Made by a program: the position numbers and the translations under genes
Notes under the pieces: model-generated
What the model saw: the letters and a program-made list of their open reading frames with translations, nothing else
The model's database searches: none
Told to the model about the DNA's origin: nothing
From: Oscillospiraceae bacterium
GTDB lineage: Bacteria > Bacillota > Clostridia > Oscillospirales > Oscillospiraceae
Direction of reading: 5' to 3'
Length of the DNA stretch: 64,000 bases
NCBI GenBank assembly: GCA_022846075.1
Contig: AP025582.1
Location: forward strand, 1,178,001-1,242,000
Part shown: positions 34,287 through 45,149 of the stretch, in pieces
Numbering within the stretch: the stretch's first letter is position 1
Layout of the letters: each line of letters begins with the position of its first letter

Positions 34287-35762
34287 TCATTTCCAAAGAG
34301 CCGCCCCGTCGTACACCCGCATCGCGGCGTCCCAGTAGCCCAGCTGCCGGCAGGCCGTGACGATCAGGCCCCGGACCTGCGCGAACATATCCGCCGCCGC
34401 TTTGGCGAACCGGGGGGCGTCGCCGCCGGAGAGGATCTCGGCGGCCTCGATGCACTGCCGGTAGATCTCGCTGTTTTGTGGATTTTTGTCCGGGCTGACC
34501 AGCTTTGGAATACCGCGGCCGATGCTGAAATTTCGGGCCAGGATCCCATAGATCGCCCGCAGGGCGTCATATTGGATATGCTCAGCGATGAAATCCAGCA
34601 GTGTGCGCGGGATCAGCTGGTGCTCACAGGGCTGCTCCAGCTGCCTGAGGAGGATGCCCCGGAGCTGCCGGGCCTCTTTTGCCTCCGCCCGGGCCCCGGC
34701 GTGGGCGGCGACCCGTTCCACCGTCAGGGACAGCAGCTCCAGACTGTCCAGATACCGCCGCACGTGGCAGGCGATGGACTCCGGCGTGATCTGGATCTTT
34801 TTCAGCCCGTCCAGATCCATTACCACCGAGATGCCCCGCCGGGGCGCGGCGGTCACCACGCCCCAGCGGCGCAGCATGCGGATGGCTTTGACAGTGGTGT
34901 CCCGGCTGACGCCGTAGATTTCCTGGAGCTGGTCGTGGGTGGGCAGGCGGTCGCCGGGCTGATAGCGGCCGATGGCGATGAGCCCCAGCAGGTCCAGGCA
35001 GACCGTGGAGTACCGCTCCTGGGCCAGGCTGAGCTGCTGGCCCGGGCCGTCCGCCTCCGCAAGCAAGGGGCAGGGGGAGAGGGCCTGGAGGAACTGGAAC
35101 TCACCCGCCTGCTCCGCAATCGCCCGGTATTGGGCGAGGATGGGCGCAAACTGTGCCTGTTCCGGCTCGCCCCCGGCCTTGACCGTCTGGAGCAGCCGTT
35201 CAATATTCTCGCGGTACCGGACCCTGTCCTCCAGCGGGCCGGGAGGGGGCTCTTTTCCCCGGAAGCCCAGGCTGTCCACGGCCCGCAGGAGCAGTTCGTT
35301 CTCATTCCTCGCGATGAAAAAGCGCCCCAGCCGGCTGGAGAGCTGCCAGAATTCCTCCGGCCGGTTTGGATCCATTTGGGCGAGCAGGGCCTCCGGAGTG
35401 TGCCAGTCCCCGCCGGCGCACCGGCGCAGGCCGCTCATGTAGATCGGATAGCACAAGAGGACGCTTGTCTGTAGCAGGTCGTTGACCCGGGCGGCGTCCG
35501 CCTTTTTTGTGTGCAGCAGCGCCCGGCCCTCCGGCGCGGCGAAGGCGGAGACCACGACGGGCCGCTTTCTGGGGGAGATGTCCAGATATCCGTCCTGCGC
35601 CAGCAGCTCCAGCGCGTGCCGGAGGGTCCGCTCCGACGTTCCCAGCTCCCTGCACAGGATGGACCGCCCGGGCAGCGCGGCGCCCACTGGGAGGATGCCG
35701 TACTCGATCCTGCTTTTCAGCAGGTGGTAGATCCGCTCATATTGGATCACATCGCTTTTCAT
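34287..35762 (-). CDS. GntR-type regulator with two winged-helix domains
   Basis: The 491-residue product holds two GntR-like winged helix-turn-helix units. The first is at about 5-72 (YHLLKSRIEYGILPVG, then LCRELGTSERTLRHALELL). The second is at about 240-305 (LLGLIAIGRYQPGDRLPTHDQL, then YGVSRDTTVKAIRMLRRWG). A helical region of about 170 residues lies between them and another follows. A GTG 12 bases upstream (35774) is an alternative start. GntR proteins normally have one such domain, so the double form is unusual. Its gene lies inside a signalling operon (hybrid kinase, lipoprotein, GGDEF, GGDEF-EAL), where it could be the transcriptional output or an autoregulator. Confidence 0.8.
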   Translation of the reverse strand: MKSDVIQYERIYHLLKSRIEYGILPVGAALPGRSILCRELGTSERTLRHALELLAQDGYLDISPRKRPVVVSAFAAPEGRALLHTKKADAARVNDLLQTSVLLCYPIYMSGLRRCAGGDWHTPEALLAQMDPNRPEEFWQLSSRLGRFFIARNENELLLRAVDSLGFRGKEPPPGPLEDRVRYRENIERLLQTVKAGGEPEQAQFAPILAQYRAIAEQAGEFQFLQALSPCPLLAEADGPGQQLSLAQERYSTVCLDLLGLIAIGRYQPGDRLPTHDQLQEIYGVSRDTTVKAIRMLRRWGVVTAAPRRGISVVMDLDGLKKIQITPESIACHVRRYLDSLELLSLTVERVAAHAGARAEAKEARQLRGILLRQLEQPCEHQLIPRTLLDFIAEHIQYDALRAIYGILARNFSIGRGIPKLVSPDKNPQNSEIYRQCIEAAEILSGGDAPRFAKAAADMFAQVRGLIVTACRQLGYWDAAMRVYDGAALWK

Positions 35763-35816
35763 GCCTGCACCCACCGTTTCCGATCCTGTTTTTTTGGACC
35801 TGTTTCGCCAAGACCC

Positions 35817-37141
35817 TCAGCCGTCGGCGGCGCGGCCCTGCTCCAAAGCGGCGTTGCAGTTCACGTCGATGCCCACCGCCGCCTGTTCCGGGGATTTTGT
35901 GCCCGCCAGCAGATCACCGATCAGGGGATAAAAGACGTTCCGAACGCCCTGCCAGTTCAGATTGTTCTGGATGTTATCCACCGTATTGGAGGTGTTTTCT
36001 CCATAGGCTTTCAGCATCCAGATCTCGTCCTGATACTGTTCGGTGATGGAGTCGTTGACCGGCAGGGTGCCCAGGGTATACCGCATCAGCGTCTCATCCG
36101 TGTAGATAAAGCGCAGAAAGTCCTTGGCCGCCTGGATTTTTCGCTCGTCGCCGTTGTCAAACACGCAGAAGCCGTTGGCGGACGTGGTGCAGTACCCCTC
36201 GCCGGTCAGGCTGGGAAAATTCACGGCAAAGACGTCCAGCCCCTTGGCGCGGGCGTCCCAAAGGTTGGTCAGGTTCCCGATGCAGATCGCCAGCTGTCTG
36301 TTGTAAAACAGGTTGATACAGTCCAGCAGCTCCAAATTTTCCGCGCCCCTGGGCGTGATCCCCTGTTTGTCCAAGTCCTTGATCCAGGCAAGGGCCTGGA
36401 TCCCCTCCGGTGTGTTCACCTTGAAATTCCCGTGCTCATCATACAGCGGGCAGCCATAGGCCCGCAGCAGGGTCATGATGTGGTTGTCCCCTTGGCTATT
36501 GGCGGCATACATCATAAACGCGAAGGTATTCTCATCGGTGAGGTCCTCCGCCAGCGTCCAGCAGATGTGGCTGAACTCCTCCGTGGTCCAATGGGCTATG
36601 GCGTCGTCTGGGGGAACATATTCCTCCAGACCGGCCGCCTCCATCATCGCCCGGTTCACCATCAGGGTGTTTTGAAGCTGATGGAAGGGCATGGTGTAGA
36701 CCTGACCGCCGATGGAATTCTGCCTCCAGATCGACGGGTCGATATCCGCGCGCAGCTCGTCGTCAATGATGTCGTCCAACGGGACCAGCCAGCCCCGCTT
36801 GGCGTACAGCGGCGTGTTCCAGGAGCCGGAGAAGAACAGGTCGGCGGCCTCCGCCGTCCCGTATTTGTCCGCCAGCTGCGCCTGCTCATCCAGATAGTCA
36901 TAGCGGCTGACGACAAACTCCACGTCATATGTATCATATTGCGCCTGAAAACGTTCCGCCGCCGCCGTAAGCAGGTCGGCGGCCTCCGCCTCTCCCACGC
37001 CTGGCACGTTTCCAAGGCTGATGGGCGGCGTCTTTATAATGAGGGTCAATTTTTCCGGCCCTATGGGCGCGTCTGTCCGGCAGCCGGTGAGGCAGAGGCA
37101 CAGCGAGGCGGCGAACAGGGCGCGAAACAGGCGGCTTTTCT

Positions 37142-37145
<4 letters not shown>
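35817..37145 (-). CDS. Solute-binding lipoprotein of the kinase operon
   Basis: The 442-residue protein has a lipobox (LTGC, Cys about 22) and a family-1 type solute-binding fold, with a periplasmic-type TLIIKTPP strand near the start and SIWRQNSIGGQVYTMPF in the middle. Its start overlaps the stop of the upstream hybrid kinase gene (ATGA), so the two are coupled. There is no permease nearby. Like the product of 23296-24591 it probably feeds a ligand signal to its kinase partner. The ligand is not predictable from sequence. Confidence 0.82.
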
Positions 37146-39277
<2,132 letters not shown>

Positions 39278-39550
39278 CGTTCCATCTCCATTCCTGCCGT
39301 ATCCCTCTGCCGGGCTGTGGAAGAACGGCGGTTCCGCAAGATCTCTGAGGATTTTTTAATCCGGCGGCATTCTGGTTCAAAACTGGGATCATATACAGAC
39401 TAATAAGGCGAAAAGAAATCGCTGTACCAGTACCCGGAGATTCGTCTGCCAAATACCATTCCAGTCCATTCAAATATAGCATCTTCTCACCGATATTGCA
39501 AGGACAGAACGAGAAAGTCCTTTTTGGGCGGATCGGCTGTGAGAACGCGC

Positions 39551-39590
39551 AAAAAAAGGAAGACATTCCTGATGGAATGTCTTCCTTTTT
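39551..39590 (-). terminator. Terminator of the tRNA-Ala gene
   Basis: A 15-bp stem (about 39555-39569 with 39574-39588) follows the tRNA on the minus strand and ends in seven T (39551-39557 as A on the plus strand). Confidence 0.88.
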
Positions 39591-39665
39591 GGTGGACCCG
39601 AACGGGATCGAACCGTCGACCTCTCGGATGCGAACCGAACGCTCTCCCAGCTGAGCTACGGGCCC
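39590..39665 (-). tRNA. tRNA-Ala (anticodon CGC)
   Basis: The minus strand folds into a complete 76-base cloverleaf with the CCA end encoded. The acceptor stem GGGCCCG/CGGGTCC has the G3-U70 pair that identifies alanine tRNAs; the anticodon loop is TTCGCAT (anticodon CGC, codon GCG), and the T-arm holds GGTTCGATC. A CGC isoacceptor fits the high GC content of these genes. Confidence 0.95.
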
Positions 39666-39687
39666 ATGCGCAAATGAACACCATGAC

Positions 39688-39716
39688 ATTATAACAATCT
39701 TTTTTTGCGATGTAAA
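39688..39716 (-). promoter_or_regulatory. Promoter of the tRNA-Ala gene
   Basis: On the minus strand TTTACA (39711-39716) and a consensus TATAAT (39688-39693) are spaced by 17 bases, ending about 22 bases before the tRNA. Confidence 0.85.
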
Positions 39717-39746
39717 GAGCTTTTTCAAAAAATTGAGTTTCAACAG

Positions 39747-39775
39747 TTGATAATCCGGCTGAAATGTTGTATGAT
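39747..39775 (+). promoter_or_regulatory. Promoter of the SRP RNA gene
   Basis: TTGATA (39747-39752) and TATGAT (39770-39775) are spaced by 17 bases, about 30 bases before the SRP RNA. It lies back to back with the tRNA promoter. Confidence 0.8.
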
Positions 39776-39802
39776 AACTCCATCTTAGCCTGTCTATGGC
39801 CC

Positions 39803-40096
39803 GTCTTGGTACGCCGGCCTGAGGCAAGGCCGCGCTAGTCGGGGAGTCAGCGGTGCCCTATGCCTGCAATCCGCTACAGCAGGGATGAATCCCGGCCCCC
39901 GGAATCGCGCTGTGTCGTCTGACCCCGGTAAGCAGTGATGAAGGATCGGTCCCACGCAACGCTCTCCCGTGAACCGTGTCAGGCGGGGAACCGAGCAGCA
40001 CTAAGCGGGCCCGAGCGTGTGCCGTGGGGGTACCGTTCCTGAGCCGGCTGCCGGGGTAACGGACATAGCGCGGTCTTCAAAGGCCGGTGCGCGGTC
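39803..40096 (+). ncRNA. ffs: Signal recognition particle RNA, large bacterial type
   Basis: The roughly 290-base RNA shows the Alu-domain segments AGTCGGGGAGTCAGCGGTGCC and CTGCAATCCGCTACAGCAGGG, and the helix-8 binding site for Ffh, GTCAGGCGGGGAACCGAGCAGC. Terminal helices pair CCGGCCT (39814-39820) with AGGCCGG (40081-40087), and CCGCGCTA with TAGCGCGG. The large type with an Alu domain is characteristic of Bacilli and Clostridia, and its place just before dnaX is the usual one. End points are approximate to within about 15 bases. It works with Ffh to target membrane and exported proteins. Confidence 0.92.
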
Positions 40097-40167
40097 TTGC
40101 CATGGGCCGGAAACTGGGGGAGAAGGGTCGTTGCCTTTCTTCCCCTTCTATTTCCTATGAGGTGAAA

Positions 40168-41937
40168 ATGATGTATCAGGCCCTTTACCGCAAATGGCGG
40201 CCCCGCACGTTCGACGACGTGGTGGGCCAGAGCCACATTACCGATACCCTCAAGCGCCAGGTCCAGGAGGGGCGGCTGTCCCACGCCTACCTGTTCACGG
40301 GCACCCGGGGGACGGGAAAGACCACCTGCGCCAAGATCCTGGCCCGGGCGGTGAACTGCCTCCACCCGGTGGACGGCAACCCCTGTAACCAGTGTGACGC
40401 CTGCAGGGGCATCGAGAGCGGCGCCATCCTGGACGTGCTGGAGCTGGACGCTGCCTCCAACAACGGCGTGGACCAGGTCCGGGCCCTCCGGGACGAGGCG
40501 GTCTACTCCCCGGCGGCGGTCCGCAAGCGGGTGTACATCGTGGACGAGGTCCATATGCTCTCCACCGCCGCCTTCAACGCCCTGCTGAAGATCCTGGAGG
40601 AGCCGCCGGAGCATTTGATGTTTATTATGGCCACCACTGAGCTCCACAAGGTGCCCGCCACCATCAAGTCCCGGTGCCAGCAGTTCGCCTTCAAGCGCAT
40701 CTTCCCCCTGGACCTGGCCGGGCGGCTGAAGTACGTGGCGGGGGAGGAGAAGATCCCCCTCACCTCTGACGGGGCCAACCTTCTGGCCCGGCTGGCCGAC
40801 GGCGGGATGCGGGACGCCCTGTCCCTACTGGACCAGTGCGCCACCGGCACCGGCGCGGGAGAGCTGGGGGAGCAGGAGATTCTGGACGCCCTGGGGCTGG
40901 CGGGGAACGTGGAGACCGCCGCCCTCATGGGGGAGATCGCCGGGAACGACGCCGGGGCCGCCCTGGAGCGGCTGGACCGGCTCTATTCCGCGGGCAAGGA
41001 CGTGGGGAGCCTCTTGAACGAGCTGGCCTCCCTGGCCCGGGATCTGCTCATCCGCAAGACCGCCCCCAAGGGCGGGGCGGCCCTGCTGACGGGCGGCTAC
41101 GACGAGACTACCCTTCGGGGCCTGGACCAGGTCCTCACCGCCCCCCGGCTGGCCCAGGTGTTGGGGCGGCTTCAGGCCGCCTCCGCCGATTTGGGCCGCA
41201 GCGCCAACCGGCGGGTGGACGCGGAGCTGTGCCTCATCCGGCTGTGTGACGCGACCCTGGACGAATCGGCGGCGGGGCTCAATGCCCGGCTGGCCCGGCT
41301 GGAGGAGCTGGTGGCGGGCGGTGTCCCGGCGGCTGCCGCCCGGCCCGCGTCGGCCGCTCCCCGGGCCCCCCAGACGGCCCCGGCCCGGCCCGCTCCGGCA
41401 GAGGTGCGGGAGCCGGAGCCCCCGGCGGGGGGAGACCTGCCCCCCTGGGACATGGAGCCCCCTCCCGCGGCGGCGGAGCGGACGCCCAAGCCCTCCGCGC
41501 CGGCCCCCGCGCCGGAGGAACCAGTGGTACCTACGGCCCCGCCGGCCTCAACGGCCCCGGCGCCCCAGCCTGCCCCCCCGTCCGGAGCGGCGCTGGGGGA
41601 CTTCTGGCCCGGCCTGGTGGCGGGGCTGAAGGGCAGGGTGCCCATGGGGGAGTACAGCTTCCTCTCCAACCCGGCCATGGTGAAGGGGACGGCGGACGGC
41701 CCTATCCTGACCCTGTGGGCCCAGAGTGATTTTGTAAAGAATATGATCTCCAAGCCGGGGATCCTGGCGGCGGTGGAAAACGCGGCCAAGCTGCTGCCCG
41801 GCGGACCCTACCGGGTGGTGGTGACCATCGGCGCCCCGCCCGCCCCGGTGACGGCGGCGCCCGCCGGCGGGGGTGACAAGCTGGACGAGCTGCTGGCCTT
41901 GGGGGAGCAGTTTGACAATATCATCATTGAGGAATAA
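40168..41937 (+). CDS. dnaX: DNA polymerase III subunit gamma/tau
   Basis: Two adjacent ATGs are possible (40168, 40171) after GAGGTG; the first is taken, giving 589 residues. The protein opens with YQALYRKWRP and has Walker A GTRGTGKTT (Lys51), the zinc-binding cysteines (CLHPVDGNPCNQCDAC), Walker B IVDEVHML and the sensor motif TIKSRCQQF. An Ala/Pro-rich linker (about 420-490) leads to a C-terminal domain. It is the ATPase of the clamp loader. I see no A-rich slippery sequence of the kind used for programmed frameshifting in Escherichia coli, so a single product is expected. Confidence 0.96.
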   Translation: MMYQALYRKWRPRTFDDVVGQSHITDTLKRQVQEGRLSHAYLFTGTRGTGKTTCAKILARAVNCLHPVDGNPCNQCDACRGIESGAILDVLELDAASNNGVDQVRALRDEAVYSPAAVRKRVYIVDEVHMLSTAAFNALLKILEEPPEHLMFIMATTELHKVPATIKSRCQQFAFKRIFPLDLAGRLKYVAGEEKIPLTSDGANLLARLADGGMRDALSLLDQCATGTGAGELGEQEILDALGLAGNVETAALMGEIAGNDAGAALERLDRLYSAGKDVGSLLNELASLARDLLIRKTAPKGGAALLTGGYDETTLRGLDQVLTAPRLAQVLGRLQAASADLGRSANRRVDAELCLIRLCDATLDESAAGLNARLARLEELVAGGVPAAAARPASAAPRAPQTAPARPAPAEVREPEPPAGGDLPPWDMEPPPAAAERTPKPSAPAPAPEEPVVPTAPPASTAPAPQPAPPSGAALGDFWPGLVAGLKGRVPMGEYSFLSNPAMVKGTADGPILTLWAQSDFVKNMISKPGILAAVENAAKLLPGGPYRVVVTIGAPPAPVTAAPAGGGDKLDELLALGEQFDNIIIEE

Positions 41938-41951
41938 GGAGCGGATTTGAT

Positions 41952-42302
41952 ATGGCAAAGGGATTCAACAGCCGCGGCGGCTTCGGCGGCATGGGCGGCG
42001 GCATGAACATGAACATGATGAAGCAGGTCCAGAAGATGCAGCAGGACATGGCCAAGATGCAGGAAGAGCTGGCCAATAAGACCTATACCGCCGCCGCGGG
42101 CGGCGGCGTGGTCTCCGCCGAGGTCAACGGCCAGCACGAGGTGGTCTCCATCACCATCGACCCCGAGGCCGTGGACCCCGACGACGTGGAGATGCTCCAG
42201 GACATGGTGGCGGCCGCCGTCAACGAGGCCATGCGCGCCGCCGAGGCCGACGCGGCCAACTCCATGAAGGGCATCACCGGCGGTCTGGGTCTGGGCATCT
42301 GA
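41952..42302 (+). CDS. ybaB: YbaB/EbfC nucleoid-associated protein
   Basis: The 116-residue protein has a Gly/Met-rich start (residues 1-25), an amphipathic helix (MKQVQKMQQDMAKMQEEL) and the conserved VSAEVNGQHEVVSITIDPE strands. It is a DNA-binding dimer found beside dnaX in most bacteria. It follows dnaX by 14 bases with TAAGGAGCGG as ribosome site. In most Firmicutes recR comes next; here a DUF1275 gene does. Confidence 0.93.
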   Translation: MAKGFNSRGGFGGMGGGMNMNMMKQVQKMQQDMAKMQEELANKTYTAAAGGGVVSAEVNGQHEVVSITIDPEAVDPDDVEMLQDMVAAAVNEAMRAAEADAANSMKGITGGLGLGI

Positions 42303-42307
42303 CAGCG

Positions 42308-42994
42308 GTGAAAAAGCTCAGTCACGAGGAAGCGGCGGAAACCTTCCTCCTGGCCGCCGCCCTGGCGGTGGCGGGGGGCTTTTTGGACGCCTATTCCTAC
42401 CTGGTCCGGGGAGGCGTATTCGCCAATGCCGAGACGGGGAACATGGTGCTGCTGGGGATCCGGCTGATCCAGGGGGAGTATGCCAGGGCGCTGACCTACC
42501 TGGTGCCTATCCTCGCCTTCGCCCTGGGAGTGTGGACCTCTGAGGCGGCCCGGGACAGGTTCCGGGACCACCCCAACGTCCACTGGCGGCAGCTCACCCT
42601 GGGGGCCGAGACGGTGATCGTGGCCGCCGTGGCCTTCCTGCCCGAGACGCTGGATATGCTGGCCAACGTGCTGGTGGCCTTCACCTGCGCCATGCAGGTG
42701 GAGAGCTTCCGGCGGGTCCGGGGCAACGCCTTCGCCTCCACCATGTGCACCGGGAATCTGAGAAGCGGCACCGAGTCGCTGTTCCACTTCCGCCGGGGGA
42801 AGGACAAGGAGGCGGGGGAGAGCGCGCTGTGCTATTACGGCATTATCGTGATCTTCATCGCGGGAGCCGCCCTGGGCGCCCTGACCTGCGGCGTTCTGGG
42901 GCGGAAGGCCGCCCTGGTGTGCGCCGGGATCCTGCTATTTTGCTTTAGCCTTCTCTCCCTGCGGGGAGAGCGGAAGATGGCGGGAGGGGCATGA
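42308..42994 (+). CDS. DUF1275 (YoaK-family) membrane protein
   Basis: This 228-residue protein has about six hydrophobic helices and the DUF1275 signatures: GFLDAYSYLVRGGVFANAETGN and later the AMQVESFRRVRGNAFASTMCTGN segment. The start is GTG, 5 bases after ybaB. The family occurs widely, but its role is unknown. Its stop overlaps the start of the metallo-beta-lactamase-fold gene (ATGATG), so the two are likely co-translated. Confidence 0.88.
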   Translation: MKKLSHEEAAETFLLAAALAVAGGFLDAYSYLVRGGVFANAETGNMVLLGIRLIQGEYARALTYLVPILAFALGVWTSEAARDRFRDHPNVHWRQLTLGAETVIVAAVAFLPETLDMLANVLVAFTCAMQVESFRRVRGNAFASTMCTGNLRSGTESLFHFRRGKDKEAGESALCYYGIIVIFIAGAALGALTCGVLGRKAALVCAGILLFCFSLLSLRGERKMAGGA

Positions 42995-43977
42995 TGGAAG
43001 AACTTTTACCCGGCCTTTGGCGCATCCCGGTTCCTCTGCCGGGGAACCCGCTGAAGGAACTGAACAGCTACTTCATCCGGGGAAACGGAGAAAATCTGCT
43101 GATCGACACCGGCTTCCGCATGCCCGAGTGCAGGCAGGCCCTCCGGGGGGCTCTGGCGGAACTGGGGGCCCGGCAAGAGGAGACCGACATCCTCCTGACC
43201 CACCTCCACTCCGACCACTCCGGTCTGGCCCCCGATTTGATCGGGGCGGGGCGGAGGATCTATGTGGGGCGGGTGGATCTGCCCTACCTGGCCCACAGCG
43301 AGACCTGGAAAGAGGACGACGGCAGCCGGTTCTTGAAGATGGGCTTTCCGCCCGGGGAAGTGGCCCGGCTCCACACCGACAACCCCGCCCAGTCCATGGC
43401 TCCCGCCCCCTGCGGACAGTACGCGGCTTTGGATGAGGGGGACACCCTTACTTACGGCGGCCGCACCCTGGAGGCTGTCCTTACCCCCGGCCATACGCCA
43501 GGGCATCTGTGCTTTGCCCTGCGGGAGGAGAAGGTCCTCTTCACCGGGGACCATGTCCTCTTTGACATCACACCCAACATCACCGACTGGCCCGAGCTCC
43601 CCGACGCCCTGGGGAGCTACCTGGAGAGCCTGGACAAAATGGCCCCCTTTGCCGGCTGGCGGGCCCTGCCCGGGCACCGGGCCGGAGGCGATCTGGCCGG
43701 GCGGACGGCCCAGCTGAAGGCCCACCACGCCCAACGGCTGGCCGAGACCCTGGACGCGGTCCGGGGAGCGCCGGGGAGCACGGCCTACGGCCTGGCGGGC
43801 CGGATCCGCTGGAAAATCAAGGCAAGAGACTGGGCGGAGTTTCCCCTGGCCCAGAAGTGGTTTGCCGTGGGGGAGTGCCGGGCCCATCTGGACCGGCTGG
43901 AGGCGCTGGGAGCGGTGTCCCGGACCTGGGACGGCGCGGCCTGGCGGTATGAAGCGATCAAAAAGGAGGCAGAATGA
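42991..43977 (+). CDS. Metallo-beta-lactamase-fold hydrolase
   Basis: The 328-residue protein holds the metal-binding motif THLHSDHSG (residues about 68-76), GHTPGHL and a later GDHVLF, the normal set for a two-metal site of the glyoxalase II/lactonase/RNase-like superfamily. The C-terminal 90 residues form a helical extension with AKQ/KA-rich segments, like the BLACT-winged-helix tail of LACTB2-type proteins. The substrate cannot be named. It is coupled to the DUF1275 gene upstream, and the next gene starts 1 base after its stop. Confidence 0.85.
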   Translation: MMEELLPGLWRIPVPLPGNPLKELNSYFIRGNGENLLIDTGFRMPECRQALRGALAELGARQEETDILLTHLHSDHSGLAPDLIGAGRRIYVGRVDLPYLAHSETWKEDDGSRFLKMGFPPGEVARLHTDNPAQSMAPAPCGQYAALDEGDTLTYGGRTLEAVLTPGHTPGHLCFALREEKVLFTGDHVLFDITPNITDWPELPDALGSYLESLDKMAPFAGWRALPGHRAGGDLAGRTAQLKAHHAQRLAETLDAVRGAPGSTAYGLAGRIRWKIKARDWAEFPLAQKWFAVGECRAHLDRLEALGAVSRTWDGAAWRYEAIKKEAE

Positions 43978-43978
43978 G

Positions 43979-45103
43979 ATGAACCCTTCCCAAGTTTATT
44001 TTACTGATTTTCACGTGCCCGTGGGCACCAGCCAGCTCCAGAAGCTGCGCCGCCTCATTGAGAAGGCCGGGTTGGGGGAGCTGGATCTGGACCGGAAGCT
44101 GGTGTGCATCAAGATGCACTTCGGCGAGCCCGGGAACCTGTCCTTCCTGCGGCCCAACTACGCCAAGGTGGTGGCCGACTTCGTGAAGGACAAGGGGGGC
44201 GTGCCCTTCCTCTCCGACTGCAACACCCTCTACGCCGGACGGCGGAAGAACGCCCTGGAGCACCTGGACGCCGCCTATGAAAATGGCTTTTCCCCCCTGT
44301 CCACCGGCTGCCAGATCTTGATCGGCGACGGTCTGCGGGGCACCGACGACGTGGAGGTGCCCGTCCGGGGCGGCGAGTATGTCAAGGCGGCCAAGATCGG
44401 CCGGGCCATCATGGACGCCGACGTGTTCATCTCCCTGACCCACTTCAAGGGCCATGAGCAGACCGGTTTCGGCGGCGCCATCAAAAATATCGGCATGGGC
44501 TGCGGCAGCCGGGCCGGGAAGATGGAGCAGCACAACGCGGGCAAGCCCGTGGTGAAAGCCAAGCGGTGCGTGGGCTGCCGGGCCTGCGCCAAGCACTGCG
44601 GCCAGGACGCCATCACTTACGGGGCAGACGGGAAGGCCCTCATCGACCAGGACAAGTGCGTGGGCTGCGGGCGGTGCATCGGGGTGTGCAACTTCGACGC
44701 CATCCACAATCCCAGCGGCGACAGCGTCCAGATGCTCAACCGCAAAATGGCGGAGTACACCAAGGCGGTGGTGGATGGGCGGCCCTCCTTCCACATCAGC
44801 CTGGTACGGGACATCTCCCCCAACTGTGACTGCCACGGGGAGAACGACGTGCCCATCCTCCCCGACGTGGGGATGTTCGCCTCCTTCGACCCGGTGGCGC
44901 TGGACCAGGCCTGCGCCGACGCCTGTCTGGGGCAGGAGCCCCTGCCCGGCGGCCAGCTGGCCCGCCGGATGGCGGAGGAGGGCTTCGTGGACCAGCACGA
45001 CCACTTCGTCAACACCACCGAGGGCACCGAGTGGGAGAGCTGCCTGGCCCACGCCGAAAAGATCGGCCTGGGCAGCCGCCGGTACGAGCTGGTGGCCATA
45101 TAA
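43979..45103 (+). CDS. DUF362 family protein with two 4Fe-4S clusters
   Basis: The ATG at 43979 follows AGGAGG by 9 bases; the product has 374 residues. The N-terminal part is a DUF362 domain (KMHFGEPGN, LSDCNTLYAGRR, LTHFKGHEQTGFGGA). At about 185-235 lie two ferredoxin-type motifs, CVGCRACAKHC and CVGCGRCIGVC. DUF362-ferredoxin proteins are common in anaerobes and presumably carry electrons in an unassigned redox reaction. An in-frame extension upstream lies inside the previous gene and is not coding. Confidence 0.88.
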   Translation: MNPSQVYFTDFHVPVGTSQLQKLRRLIEKAGLGELDLDRKLVCIKMHFGEPGNLSFLRPNYAKVVADFVKDKGGVPFLSDCNTLYAGRRKNALEHLDAAYENGFSPLSTGCQILIGDGLRGTDDVEVPVRGGEYVKAAKIGRAIMDADVFISLTHFKGHEQTGFGGAIKNIGMGCGSRAGKMEQHNAGKPVVKAKRCVGCRACAKHCGQDAITYGADGKALIDQDKCVGCGRCIGVCNFDAIHNPSGDSVQMLNRKMAEYTKAVVDGRPSFHISLVRDISPNCDCHGENDVPILPDVGMFASFDPVALDQACADACLGQEPLPGGQLARRMAEEGFVDQHDHFVNTTEGTEWESCLAHAEKIGLGSRRYELVAI

Positions 45104-45149
45104 TAAGCGTGAGCCTATTTTTGATGGGTATGAAAGGAAGGAATGGAAT

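Noticed and set aside
40168-41937. Programmed frameshift in dnaX giving separate gamma and tau proteins
   Set aside because: No A-rich slippery heptamer with a following hairpin was seen near the linker region.
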